Assembly (NCBI RefSeq): GCF_004027225.2
Contig: NC_044288.2
Span: 6,127,719 to 6,191,718, forward strand
Source: Strigops habroptila
Lineage: Eukaryota; Chordata; Aves; Psittaciformes; Psittacidae
Direction of reading: 5' to 3'
DNA length: 64,000 nt
Part shown: positions 1 through 10,510 of the stretch, one piece after another
How positions within the stretch are numbered: position 1 is the first letter of the stretch
Layout of the letters: each line of letters starts with the position of its first letter
Made by a program: the position numbers and the translations under genes
Notes under the pieces: model-generated
Database searches by the model: none
What the model was told of the DNA's origin: nothing
What the model saw: only the letters and a program-made list of their open reading frames with translations

Positions 1-1080
1 CCATCACCCGCCCGCTCCTCTGCGCCGGCCCCGACTCCATGCACGCCAGTTATAGCGGCGGGGGCGCGCCCGCCGCGCCGGGAGCGCGCGTCAGAGCGCG
101 GGGACGGGGACGCGCCGCCCGCTCCCGCGGGGCCCGACGGCTCCCGATGGCCGGGGCAGCGGGAAGGCGGCGGGAGGCGGCTGGGGCGGAGGGCGAGAGG
201 CACCCGCCGCCCCCAGGAGCGCGGCCGGTGCCGCTCCCCGCGCCGTCGGGAAGCCCCCGGTGCCTCACTCCCCACCACCCTCCCCCTGGTGCCACCCCCG
301 GTGCCACCCGCCTCGGGCAGCGCCGCCTGAGAGCCCCTTCAGGTCACGCCTCTGGCCTCAGCGGGGACCGAGCCCCGAAGGCCGGTTGAGCCCGGGGGTG
401 CGGGCTGGCTGCGGGACCGCGGCGATGCTCTGCGAGGTTTGACTTTATTAGCCCGAGGAGGGAGCGGGGACCTCGGCCCTGAGCACGGCGAGAGCGCCGG
501 CGGCAGATGCAATCTCCGCCCGACGGTGGCCGGGGCGCGGCCTGGGGCCGGTGCTGCCGGGAGAGCCCGGGGTTCACCCCGGGGCGCTTCACTCTCCTCC
601 CCGATGGGGAGCAGGGACCCTCAGCCCGGACCTGGGGAGAGAGGGAAGGGTCTGGGTCTCCCGCCCGAGGGGACGGGCGGGAGGGCGGGCGCCGGGAGAG
701 ACAGCCAGGGGAACCGGGAGCAACGACAGACAGCGTGCCTGCCTCCCGCCCTCCTCCATCCCTCCTCTTCTCCATCCCTCTCTCCTCCTCTTCCTCCCTC
801 CCTCCTCCTCTCCATCGCTCCCTAGCCCTCTGCTTAGGCCCTCCCTCCAGGGCAGGGCGAGGCGGGCCAGCAGCACCGGGGCCCTGAAAGCGGCACCGGG
901 CACTGGCGGGGCTCGGGAGGGCGCAGCGGCCGAGCCAGCGGCACGGAGTGACCCCCATTGACACCCCCCGACCCGCCCCACGCCGGTGCAGGGCACCGAG
1001 GCCGGGCTCCGGGGAGGGTCATGTCCCCACGGGGCCCCGCGGTCTCACCGTGCCACCCTGGTGCCCGTTGCCGCGCAGGA
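1..1080 (-). promoter_or_regulatory. CpG island at window edge, probable TFAP2E promoter
   Basis: The first kilobase is very GC-rich and dense in CpG, unlike the AT-richer DNA from 1.1 kb on. On the minus strand a TATA-like TATAAC lies at about 51-56 and would place a start site close to position 20, with the gene running leftwards out of the window. In human, TFAP2E lies about 6 kb downstream of NCDN in the same orientation, which fits an island about 5.5 kb beyond the NCDN stop. No AP-2 coding sequence is visible here, so the gene name rests on synteny only. The long open frames in this stretch, on both strands, are proline/arginine-rich low-complexity products of base composition. Confidence 0.45.
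748..832. repeat. Polypyrimidine tract (CCTC/TCC-rich)
   Basis: About 85 bases consist almost wholly of C and T on the plus strand, built of imperfect CCTCC, CTTC and CATCC units. It is a simple low-complexity tract inside the CpG island. Mirror-type polypyrimidine runs can adopt triplex structure, but no function is shown here. Confidence 0.7.
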
Positions 1081-1084
1081 GTTT

Positions 1085-1345
1085 CCATGGGTGGCAGAGT
1101 GTAATTGGTGTGTGAGCAGAGAACAACCCCTTTACTCCGCTGCAACGCGCGGCGGGTGTGATCGGCATCAACACACACCATCCCACATCGCTCTTAATTT
1201 AATTCCGCTCTTCCTGCCCCGAGCTACAGCTCCCTTCATTTTCATTTTTCCTCTGAATTCCCACAACGCAGACCTCTTTGATTTCCAGGTTTAATTAACA
1301 ATGCTCATTAAACGAATTTTTATTCATTTCTTTCAATATTACCCT
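1085..1345. promoter_or_regulatory. AT-rich candidate enhancer beside the CpG island
   Basis: Right next to the CpG island the composition switches to AT-rich, with clustered homeodomain-like cores (TTAATTTAATT near 1194-1204, TTTAATTAAC near 1290-1299, CATTAAACG near 1306) and a SOX-like ACAATG directly after the second. No coding potential is seen. This is the look of a vertebrate conserved noncoding element, and it would sit upstream of the presumed TFAP2E start. The call is inference from motif density; conservation could not be tested. Confidence 0.3.
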
Positions 1346-1424
1346 GCCACCTGTCTTTAGGAGGCAAGGGCTGATCATTTATTCTAGTTTATTTCTATTA
1401 AAGATAGCATTTAGTTTTAAAGAT

Positions 1425-1668
1425 GGCACTTCAGTTTTAAATTGAAAGAGGGTGAATTTAGATTAAATATTAGGCAGAAGTTCTTCCCTGTGAGGGTGCT
1501 GAGGCGCTGGCACAGACTTTTCCCAGAGAAGCTGTGGCTGCCCCATCCCTGGCAGTGTTCAAGGCCAGGTTGGACACAGGGGCTTGGAGCAACCTGCTCT
1601 AGTGGAAGGTGTCCCTGCCCGTGGCAGGGGGTTGGAACCAGATCCATTTCATTTGCTGGGAAAAATTG
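1425..1668 (+). mobile_element. CR1 LINE 3'-end fragment
   Basis: A 5'-truncated chicken-repeat-1 fragment in plus orientation. Recognisable blocks run in order: AAAGAGGGTGAATTTAGATT, TTCTTCCCTGTGAGGGTGCT, CCCAGAGAAGCTGTGGCTGC, AGTGTTCAAGGCCAGGTTGG and GTGTCCCTGCCCGTGGCAGG. It breaks off before the terminal ATTCTATG-type microsatellite. The copy shares diagnostic positions (GGACACAGGGGCTTGGAGCA) with the one at 3537-3738, so both belong to the same subfamily. Confidence 0.85.
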
Positions 1669-3536
1669 GATTTGACATGCTGCATTTTGCAGTTATGTTC
1701 CAGTTCATTCTTATGTCCCTTGCTCATCTAGACCGCATAACGTTGAGTCTTTATTTATCTGAAAGAGGTGAAACTGTGAAAAATCCGTGCACCAGTCTGC
1801 GTGTGGGATTGCGGGGCAAGCAGGAGGATGCTATAAGAGCAGTACAGCTATAAGAGCATTTTCACCCACTTGGTGATGAGGACAAGTTAACCCCATGGGT
1901 CTCCCATGGGCAGGAGGCAGCATTAAGCCACAGCAGTGAGGATGAACAATTACTTGCTTTAACCTGCTGTCCCAAGGTCCCAGGCAGGGTCAAGGATTGT
2001 CACATCAGGCGCTGTACACATGCTGGTTCTGTTACTGGTTCAGCATGGCCAGGGCAAGTGCTGGGGGTCATCAGAACACCGGGTGCTCAAACGCATTTCC
2101 TCCCTACCTGCTCTTTAGCCTCCCAGTTTAAGGACCACATGCACATTCAGCTGTGCTCGTGTTCTGCTCTGCCAAACGTCCTTTGTGTTCGCTAACAGAA
2201 CGACATGACCATGCCGAGGTCCTCAACATGAGAGCTGCCCCCTCACCCCCCAGCTATGGGAAGCCCTCGTTGTTGTTCTGGGCCACATCTCCACCCCAGG
2301 GACCACTTGTTGCACTTGTACCCAAGCCAGAAATCTCTGAAAAACTGGTTTTGTACCGAAAAACCAGTGATCTGAAAAGCTCCTTCTCAGTGATCAGTGG
2401 TATGTTGGCTCTTCCTTGAGGCAGCAACCTCTGCTTTCGGGGGTCAGCAGTGAAAATACCTGCTCAGCAGGGCAGCAGGGACACAGAAGCAAGAGCATGT
2501 GGGCGCAGGTCTCTGCCCCAGCCAAAGGTCAACTGGGTTTTCTCCAGAAGCCCAGCTCCCATCAACAGTTCGGAGAAATGCGGGCTGCTCCTATCATTTC
2601 CCACATCTCCTTCCTGGGAATCCAGGTGGGGGAGGAAGGTCCTTGCTGTGGGGCTGGAGAGCCAGGCAGGGCTTTGGGGAGAAGGATGGGAACCCTGTCG
2701 AGGGGAGGGTAGGGAATGGGGCAGCCCCCTCGCTGCTCCTTACCACCCCTGACACATCTCACAGCAAGAGGCTTATGGGAAGGGGCTGCACTAGCAGCCA
2801 AATAACAGCCTTATGAAATATTTACTTTTATTGCCACTGCTTTTGGGGCGATCTGAATAAACACTGTAAGATAATGTATGCTGTGGTGGGGTTTGCAATG
2901 GTGTTATGACATTTGAGCTGTCAAAGTGAAATGGAATGTGCATCTGCTCCTCTGGGGGCTTATCCATCTCGTCCAAGCCACAGTGAATGATCTTATTCCT
3001 GGAGGGCTTGTCCTGGTGTTGAAAATGCACTGGGAGGTAAAGCACAGTTTGCTCTGGGTGTTGCTGTGCAATTCCACTCTGTGCCGGGATCTCAAAGCGG
3101 TGTGGATGACAAGGGGTGTTAGGTGATGCCTTTCTGGCACTGGAGCATCAATGCCATAGTGGTGTGCTGTGGCAATATCATCAGTGCTGCCAGGGTAGAA
3201 CCTGTAGTTGGGCTTACAAAGCTCAGGGTGGCCGAGGAGTCACCCCACGGCCTTTGAAGCCTTGGCACCATCTCCCTCACGCGGGGCTGAGCCGTGCCGG
3301 GCATGCCAGGGCCTGACGACTGGCACAAGCAGAGCCAAAGGAAGCACCCACATGGCAGGAGGCCTCCACCAGCGCCTGTGCTCTCCCTTCCTGAACATGC
3401 TGTGCTCCCTGCTGTGAGAGCCAGGGGTCTTGGAGAGGGACAACAGACTTTTAGGGGTGCTTGGTCCTAGAACATGTTTGGAAAGTAGTGTCCTGGGACA
3501 AGAAGGCAGTGATATGAGGGTATCACCACCCTTCAC
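1669..3536. other. Intergenic, nothing recognised
   Basis: Open frames here are short, overlap on both strands and have no recognisable protein content. There are no splice-bounded exons matching a neighbouring gene and no clear repeats. Confidence 0.6.
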
Positions 3537-3738
3537 TATGAGGGTGCTGAGGCGCTGACACAGGGTGCCCAGAGAAGCTGTGGCTGCCCCATCCCCGGCA
3601 GTGTTCAAGGCCAGGTTGGACACAGGGGCTTGGAGCAACCTGCTCTAGTGGAAGGTGTCCCTGCCCATGGCAGGGGTTGGAACTGGATGAGCTTTAAGGT
3701 CCCTCCCAACACAAACCAGGCTGGAATTCTATGATATT
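3537..3738 (+). mobile_element. CR1 LINE 3'-end fragment with intact terminus
   Basis: Plus-orientation CR1 tail. It starts at a GAGGGTGCTGAGGCGCTGAC block and runs through GCCCAGAGAAGCTGTGGCTG and GGAAGGTGTCCCTGCCCATG to AGCTTTAAGGTCCCTCCCAA, ending in AATTCTATGATA, the typical CR1 3' end. It is closely related to the copy at 1425-1668. Confidence 0.88.
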
Positions 3739-5275
3739 GTTCAAGGAGGCCCCGACTTCTATGCAACAGAGTCTCTGGGATGCTCCTTCTCACACCTGAT
3801 GGGACTTTCCTTTGAGGTGCACAAGAATGAGGGTCAGGTGCTCCCCAGGCACCTGCTGGTGGCCAAACCCCACTGCCCTAGGGTGTGGGGAAGGATAAAA
3901 TGGAGAACTTCCCTGGGCCTTGGTTTGCTCCTGGGTAGCCTGCCTGGAATTGAAGACCAGCAGCTAAAGGCCTCCGGGTCTGGGACTGTTCCGGTCTTAG
4001 ACAGGGTCCTGCAGGCCCAGGCTGGATCTCTGCTCAGGTATTGTGGAAGCTCCTACCACTGCCTGCGGGAATGAAGGATGGCCAAGCCAGCATGGAGAAC
4101 CACAGCGAGCCCAGTGCAGTGCTGGGAGGGAGGAGAGCAGAGCAGAGCACCCTCCTGCTGATACAGGCGCCTATCTCCTGTACTCCTGCACTAATGATAG
4201 CCTTTCCTTAATGGGAATTCCACACCCTTTGACCAGAGGCAGAAGAGCACACGGGACCAGGAAGAGTGGAAGGTAAAGCATTTGAGGGTTGGGATGGCTT
4301 TTCTGATGATCTGAAATGTGTTTCTGACTCTTCTAATGCATTGCTGTTTCCCTGTGGTGCGGGTGAGGTGCTCCTGGCAGGATGGGGAGGCTGTCCCAGC
4401 CCACACTCATGCAGTTATGCTCTTTTCCAAGGCCAGGAGCTCATTTGTGTGTTTGGCTTGCATCGCTTCCTTCTGGGAGCACCCACCTTTGTTCCAACTT
4501 GCAGTAACTTCTCAGGGCTGAGCTGGAAAGATCAGAAAGATTCTTTTCCTGAGCAACAGTGGCTGCTTCCTCTCTGGTGGTGTTTAGCTCACAGAGCAGT
4601 GGGCTAAAGATCTGGTACAAAGCAGGAATACACCCAGCTCAGCCCTCCTTTTGAGGCAGCTCCTTGCTTGATTTCCTCAGTCAGAGGATTCCGCAGCCCC
4701 CCGCAGTTTTGGGGACAGCCAGGATCAGTGCCTTGGTCTGGCAGATCCAGCTCCAGCGAGGCTGCTGCTCCCAAATTGCTCCTCGACTGACACCTGGTGG
4801 AAAAGCTGCAGCCCAGGTTGAACCCATCGCCTGGCAAGAGCGGAAACTCGCTCTGTACATCCCATCCCTGCAGCCCGGGAGCCCCGGGAAATACAAATCC
4901 CTGCGGCCGTGCCTTGTGCGGGAGCTTAACAGGGAAAACCGGGAGATTTCAAGTGTGCTGTGAAGGGTTTCTAAACGTAAATTTGGAATGATGCTGTCAG
5001 TCATGGATATGAACAGGGGTTGTCCGACAGCACAGCACAAGGGCCTTTGTACAGCTTCCCACTGGAAGGGGACAGGTCTGTGCCAAGTTCCAGGGCTTTA
5101 TTCTCACTGCCATCAGTAAATATTAAAGCTTTCCCTGATCCTGCTTTTTGCAGGCTTCTATGTGTAGTGCCAGGTTACTTTACTAACACATACAGGCCTC
5201 TGACATAAAATAAGGTGACATCCTTGCTGTGACAAAACTGGGCAGACATAAATCCCAACACCGCAGGAGTCTGAA
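3739..5275. other. Intergenic between CR1 copy and NCDN 3' end
   Basis: No gene, RNA or repeat could be recognised. A possible second poly(A) hexamer for NCDN (AATAAA on the minus strand) lies at 5097-5102, so the right part may hold an extended NCDN 3'UTR. Confidence 0.5.
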
Positions 5276-5297
5276 AACCAAAGCAACAGAAAACGTC

Positions 5298-5303
5298 TTT
5301 AAT
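5298..5303 (-). terminator. NCDN: Probable NCDN poly(A) signal (ATTAAA)
   Basis: On the minus strand ATTAAA lies about 250 nt after the NCDN stop and is followed at once by a T/G-rich stretch (GACGTTTTCTGTTGCTTTGG), the usual arrangement for cleavage and polyadenylation. This would give a 3'UTR of roughly 275 nt. An AATAAA at 5097-5102 is the alternative. Confidence 0.55.
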
Positions 5304-5554
5304 AATCAACCAGGCTCGTTTTGAAAAGAAATACAGAAAGAGGGTCAAGCAGGGGCATGTTGAAACGTTCTGAGGCAGCAACAGTTCTGTGCACCAGGTT
5401 GTGGACAGTGCTGAGCTCTGCTGCATCACTTCAGGCTTAGAAGGTTTGGTCACTTGAATGTGGTTTTGTCCTCACCTGGCACCAAAGGGTGTGGGGCAGA
5501 TGTTGAACAGGTCTTGTTCTGGCTGTGTTTCCCACACCAGGGTGCTGCTGCTGT

Positions 5555-8500
5555 TCACTGCTCAGACAGACACTGTTCCAAAGCTGCCATACCATAGAGG
5601 TTGGCCCACTCCCTGCCGTGGTGTGACAGGATCACGTCCCTGCAGGGCCTGCTGGCTCTGGCCAGCTCCACTAGCACCCCCTGGAAAGCAGCGATGAGCT
5701 CAAAATCCACCGAGGCTGCAGCAACACGGGTGAGGAGCTCGGAGACACCTTCCAGCCACCGCGCCTCCAGCACGGCTTGTGGCAGCCACGGGAAAAGTGG
5801 GATGCAGCCGGCCAGGGCCTGCATTCCCAGGAACCAGAGCTCACTGATGTCAGCCCAGGCACTCCTGTAGGCAGGCGACACGGCCAAGGCCAAGCTCTCA
5901 CTGCCAGGCTCTGCCTGGGCACTGTGGGCCTGGGATAGGAAGGAAATGGCAGCCCCGAAGAACTCCTTGGTACACTGTGTCCCCTGGAGAGCTGGAAGAA
6001 AAAGGAATTAATGACTTGATACAGAGCTCCCTCAGCCAAAGGAGAGACCCTTCAGTGCCTGTGTGTGCAGCAGGGCTTTTGGGGAGAGCAGGATACCACC
6101 CTCCTGCCTGAGAAATCCCTCAATCCCAGCGCATCAGCCTGCTGAATTTCCTGCCTGTTCCTCACTCTACAAGGCTTTTGGCTTTGCCACTTTTCCAATG
6201 ACAAACTGGACCTGCTTCCCTCATATTTGCCTTCTCCAGCCCAACCAGCCAGAGTCTGATTTGTCAGTGAAAACTCCTCCTACCTGTGGACCCTGCAAGG
6301 ATCCTGGCCATCATCAGGCCCAGCGTGGCAATGTTTGCTGCTAGAGCCAGGTGATCCTTCTGGGGCAGCAGAACTGGAAGAGACTTCAGCAACGTGTCCA
6401 TCAAGGAGGAAAAGGTTTTGTCTCGCCTAGAGAGAAAGCAAAACCTCAGACAAGCTTCCTGAGCAGAGCCAGAAGCACCTGGAAATGTCAAGGTTAAATA
6501 CACACCAAAAAAGTCATGTAATTGCTGTTGAAAAAGGGACATCCCTTTTCCAGCTTTGTGTGTTAACAGATCCCGTAAGCTCACTTCACAATGCACCCTC
6601 TTTCTTCCCAGTGACAATCCGAAGAGCAAGCTCTTGTGGCTCCATTACCTGATGAGGTTTGGTGCTGTCACAACCAGGTTCAGGAAAATCCCACACATGG
6701 TCTGGAGACTCATTTCAGTGTCTGTCAGTGGAGCCAGGGAGCCAGGCTTGGAGCTCAGCACCTCCCACTGATGGAGGAAGTACTCGCACAGCAGTGCTGG
6801 TGCCCCTTCTGAGATGAGGATGTCCCGGGGCCTGTCCTCTGCTGTTAAATGGCAAAAACCAGGTAGCAGAAATCTGGAAGGGGAAAGAAATTGGAAGGAT
6901 GAGGTAGAAGGCATTTGCATCCAGCTGCGGGGGGGGAAAAAGCCATGGAATTGGCACTGCAGGGAGAATGGAAAAGACAAGATTTGAGCGGGTTTGTGCT
7001 AAAACACATCAGCTCTGTGCTTAAAATACACACCTCAGAGCATCCTGGGGTAGGCCAGAGCCCTCGGTGCTGACCAGCTCTGGCTGGGGAGGACTCACAG
7101 CTGAGCTGCCCTCTTTGAAAAGCTTCTTGGCATAAAGAATAAGGAAAGGCAAGAGCTCGCAGATCTCCTGCTTGAGGGAGGATGTCTCTTCTGCCATCCA
7201 GGCTCCAAGGACTCGAATGGAAGCAAAGACGAAGGGATCTTGTAGCTCCTCCTGTTTAACCTGCATGAAGAAGCAAGCAGACAGAAATGACGTGAGGGCC
7301 ACTGTCCTGTTGAGCTGCTGCAGGTATGAGAACTGCAGTGGGCCATGATGCACAGTTTGCTCTACACAGCTACAGCTGCTGAGCACCCAGCAAGCATCCT
7401 GGCTAGCAGCTGCCAAAGCCTCCCAGAGAAACCCACTCTTTGCTTGCAAGCTCTGCGTTACCTGCCTCAGGTAGAATATTACAGCTCCAAATGCCTCCTC
7501 CATGATCCTCATGAGCTGCATTTTCTGCACCTCCTCGAGCAGCGGTTTCTCTTCTCTCAGGCACTCCTGGATCCCCATCTCAATAAGGACATAGCAGGCT
7601 GTTACCACTTCTTTCTTCCCCTCCACCTCCAAGGGATCTGGCTCCTCTAGGCTCAGGCGGACCTCCACACAAGCCAAGTTCACCAACAAGGCCAGGAACT
7701 TGCTTCCAGCGCTGCCTGCTGGGATCCACTCTGACCCACAGGCCTGCACGAGGCAGGCAGCGAGCTTGAGGGCAGGGTCCCGCTGCAAGTGGCTGAGTTT
7801 ACTGCCCAAGACGTTAGCCAGCCCTTTGTAAAGCCTGTGGAGGCACTCTGAGCCCTGCGGGTCCTGTGTGAGCAGTGGTGACAGGGGGATGAAGTGAGGC
7901 AGAACCTTGCACAGCTCAAATTTGGTCATGTCTTCAGTCTTGAGGAAATCATCAGAGAGCTTGCTCAGCACAGCCAGGAGGTGTGGAGCATCTCTCTGCC
8001 AGCACTTCTCCTCTGCTACAGCCAACAGCCCCAAGAGCAGAGCCAAAGCACGGTCAGAGCCATAACTGCAATTCACATAGGCCTGGCACAGAGCAGACAC
8101 TGTCCCTTTGGTCACCAACTCTCTGGGCCCCCTGGTCGTGGCCATGACAGCACTGAGGCACTGGTATACATCATCCACCATGGACGTGCTGTCCGGACTG
8201 CACGGGGAAACCAAGATGTCATTGAAGGTTGGGATTTTGTTCAGGATCTGGGAGTGAGCAGCTAACTCTGGATCGGTGCAGAAACACGCCAGCAGAGTAA
8301 GACCCAGCGCCCGGAAGGTGTGATCGGGGCAGCCTGGGGGGGGCTTCCCAGAGGCCAGCAGGCGAGTGGGGAACGTGAATCCAATCGCATCAAAGATCTG
8401 GCGACGGGTCTTAGCATCTACTTCTCCAGCTCTGACCGCTTTGGTCACCTGTAAGGCAAACCAGGGGTGGGGTGAGCGCTGCAAGAGGCTTTGCTGAATT

Positions 8501-8896
8501 TACACGGTTGAACAGGCAAGTAAGAAGCCTGAAACAGCTTTTATTAGCGCAGAGAAGCACCCACCAAGCTGGGCGCTTGGTCTACGCGCTAATGGGAGCT
8601 TTACCAGGGAGTTCTGGCAGCGCTGACGAACCCGAGCACACCAGGCCGAGGCCGGGCTCCCCCTGCCCTGCTGATGGGAACAGCCCGGCGCAGAAGCACC
8701 TCGCCCCGAGGCTCTGAGCGCCAGGGTCCCCACAGGCGGGTTTCGCGCTCCCTTTACCCGCTCCTGAGGTGATGGCGCCCGCTCCGCCGCGGTTCCTTAC
8801 CAGGAGCAGCGCAGCAAGCTGCTCGCTGTCGTCCCTCGCGTCTCGGAGCACATCGAGGCACCGCTTCAGCGCGGCGCCGCCCGCGGGCTCCGCCAT
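5555..8896 (-). CDS. NCDN: Neurochondrin, complete, six coding exons
   Basis: Coding exons in transcript order: 8801-8896, 7462-8448, 7034-7260, 6649-6873, 6284-6426, 5555-5991. They join in frame with GT-AG introns to 704 residues (human 729). Neurochondrin is a cytosolic, all-helical HEAT/ARM-like protein of neurons and bone. It promotes neurite outgrowth, binds and restrains CaMKII and binds group I metabotropic glutamate receptors. Identity is clear from blocks such as [45 protein letters not shown] and the C-terminus [11 protein letters not shown]. The start is the ATG in the CpG island reading [13 protein letters not shown]. Human instead begins MSCCDLAAAG, with two palmitoylated cysteines that this start lacks. 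The second intron (7261-7461) is 201 nt, a multiple of three, and free of stops. The promoter is shared with KIAA0319L. Confidence 0.96.
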
Positions 8897-9227
8897 GGCC
8901 CGGCGGCTCCTCAGCGCCGCCCCGCTCTCCTTCCAGCCAATCCGCGCGCGGCCTCCGCGCCACCGCCCAACCGCTTGGCGCCTTGTTGGGCGGTCCCTGA
9001 AGCCACCCTCTCGCCTCCCCGCGCGGCCTGTGGGCAAACCAGCTGTGGCTGCGCGGCCTCCCGGCCCCGCGGCTGAGGGAGCGCGGCCCCGCGGGGAGCC
9101 GGCACCGCCGGGACAACCGGGACCGCGGCTCCGGCACCGACCGACCCGCGCCCGCGGAGGCCGTCCCGGTTCCGGGAGGCGGAGGTTCAGCTTCCGGGTG
9201 AGGGGGGAGCGGGCGGGCGCCGCCGCC

Positions 9228-9305
9228 ATGGCCGCGGGGCAGGAGGCCGCGCTGCCCCCCGGCCCGCCGCGCTGGAGGCCCGGCCCGGTCCCGCCGCCCG
9301 CCTGA
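9228..9305 (+). other. Upstream ORF of 25 codons in the KIAA0319L leader
   Basis: ATG at 9228-9230 in a perfect Kozak setting (GCCGCCATGG) opens a 25-residue frame rich in Pro, Ala and Gly, ending at TGA 9303-9305. If transcription starts upstream of 9228, this frame would precede the main start at 10511 and could dampen translation. The start site is not known, so the uORF may lie outside the transcript. Confidence 0.35.
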
Positions 9306-9348
9306 GGCCGCCGAGGAGCCGCTGGGCTCGCCTCGCCATGCGCCCCTG
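9306..9348 (+). other. KIAA0319L: End of noncoding first exon of KIAA0319L (predicted)
   Basis: A plausible donor, CTG|GTACGT, follows position 9348. It can join to an acceptor CTTTTAG ending at 10485, 25 nt before the main ATG. An ATG at 9338 would read ATG CGC CCC and then meet TGA formed across that junction. An alternative donor, CGG|GTGAGG, lies at about 9197. Exon boundaries in the leader are inferred only from splice consensus. Confidence 0.4.
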
Positions 9349-10510
9349 GTACGTACCCGCCGCGCTGCCTCCTCCCGCTCCCGGCCTTGGGGCACTGACA
9401 GGCGGCTCCGCGCCGGGGCCTCCGTCCTCGGCGTGTCCCGGGGCAGCCCGGCTGCTCCCCGCGGCCTCCTGCACCGAGCCCTTCCCTGGCGGAGCGGAGC
9501 CCTGGGAGGGGAAGTTCCGTTGCCGACCCGTTGGCCGAGCAGCCGCGGGTTTACATCTCACACCGCGAAGTTTCCCTCCCGTGTCTGTCCCTTTCTGCAG
9601 CTCACGCTCGGTGCTGCGGGTCGGGAGTGAAGTTCAGGGGTTTAACAGACGGGAGTGTTTAAGCAGCGCGCTGGCGGGTCTCGCTGTCACTGAGAACATC
9701 CCCAGTATTCCCTGTCACAATATTCCCTTTCAGTCTCCAGAAATAGCAGGTTTAACTGCTTGTGCCTAAAGGTGCTTCACTGCTCTTTAAAATTAGGCAC
9801 TGTTGATCACTTGTGAATTTATTCATGTTTTCATTTCACATCATCCAAAGCCAATTTACATTTCAGTACCATATGAGGCTATAAAAGAGCCTTTGGCATT
9901 AGAAGGGATGAGAAGGAGCACCGGTGTTTTTGTGGTCTCTGCCCTGCGGAGCAAAATCTGAGGCAAAGCACGTCTTTAGCACCGTGTTTCGCAGTGTTGC
10001 CTGTTCTTGTTTCTCTTTGTTTCTGGCTAGTACCAGCCAGCACCAATGTGCAGGCGATGACATCTCCAGCAGATGTGCTGGGTTCATCAGAGCCTGTGTT
10101 GTGCTCCTGGGTGTCTGTTCCCTGGGGTGTATTTGGAACTGGAATTTCTCAAAGGTATCTTTGCAATCCAGCAGACTGGACAGTAGATGAATTGGATGTT
10201 TTGCCACTGAAAGTGCTGGGGTTTGGACCAGGAAATCCCAAGGGTGAGAGTAAAGTCTCTCGTGGTAGCCACTGTGGCTCGATACTGAGAACTTTGCTAT
10301 TACAGATTTCACTTCCCCATCAGACCTTGGTAGTTACCGAGCAGCAGCTGGACTAAGTCACAGCCGATAAGACGTTCCTTTACCTCTGCAAGTGCTCTGT
10401 GCTCTTTGGAGCGTCGCCTGCATCTGTGCAAGAACATATTAACTGCCGGCGGATGTTTGATGTCTCATATCTTACATGCTTTTAGAACCCCGCCGCTGCC
10501 CACAGAGGCC

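Larger units (their letters stand above)
8897..9350. promoter_or_regulatory. Bidirectional CpG-island promoter of NCDN and KIAA0319L
   Basis: About 330 bp separate the NCDN start codon (8896, minus) from the first likely KIAA0319L leader sequence. The stretch is part of a CpG island spanning about 8.57-9.62 kb. A CCAAT box lies at 8937-8941 and ETS-type TTCCGG cores near 9168 and 9191-9196. There is no convincing TATA box. This is the usual shape of a housekeeping head-to-head promoter, and human has the same divergent gene pair. Confidence 0.75.

Noticed and set aside
344-964. Minus-strand 206-codon frame in the left CpG island, considered as TFAP2E coding
   Set aside because: No AP-2 family sequence (such as the MLVHTYSAMERPDG-like start) is found. 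It is composition-driven.
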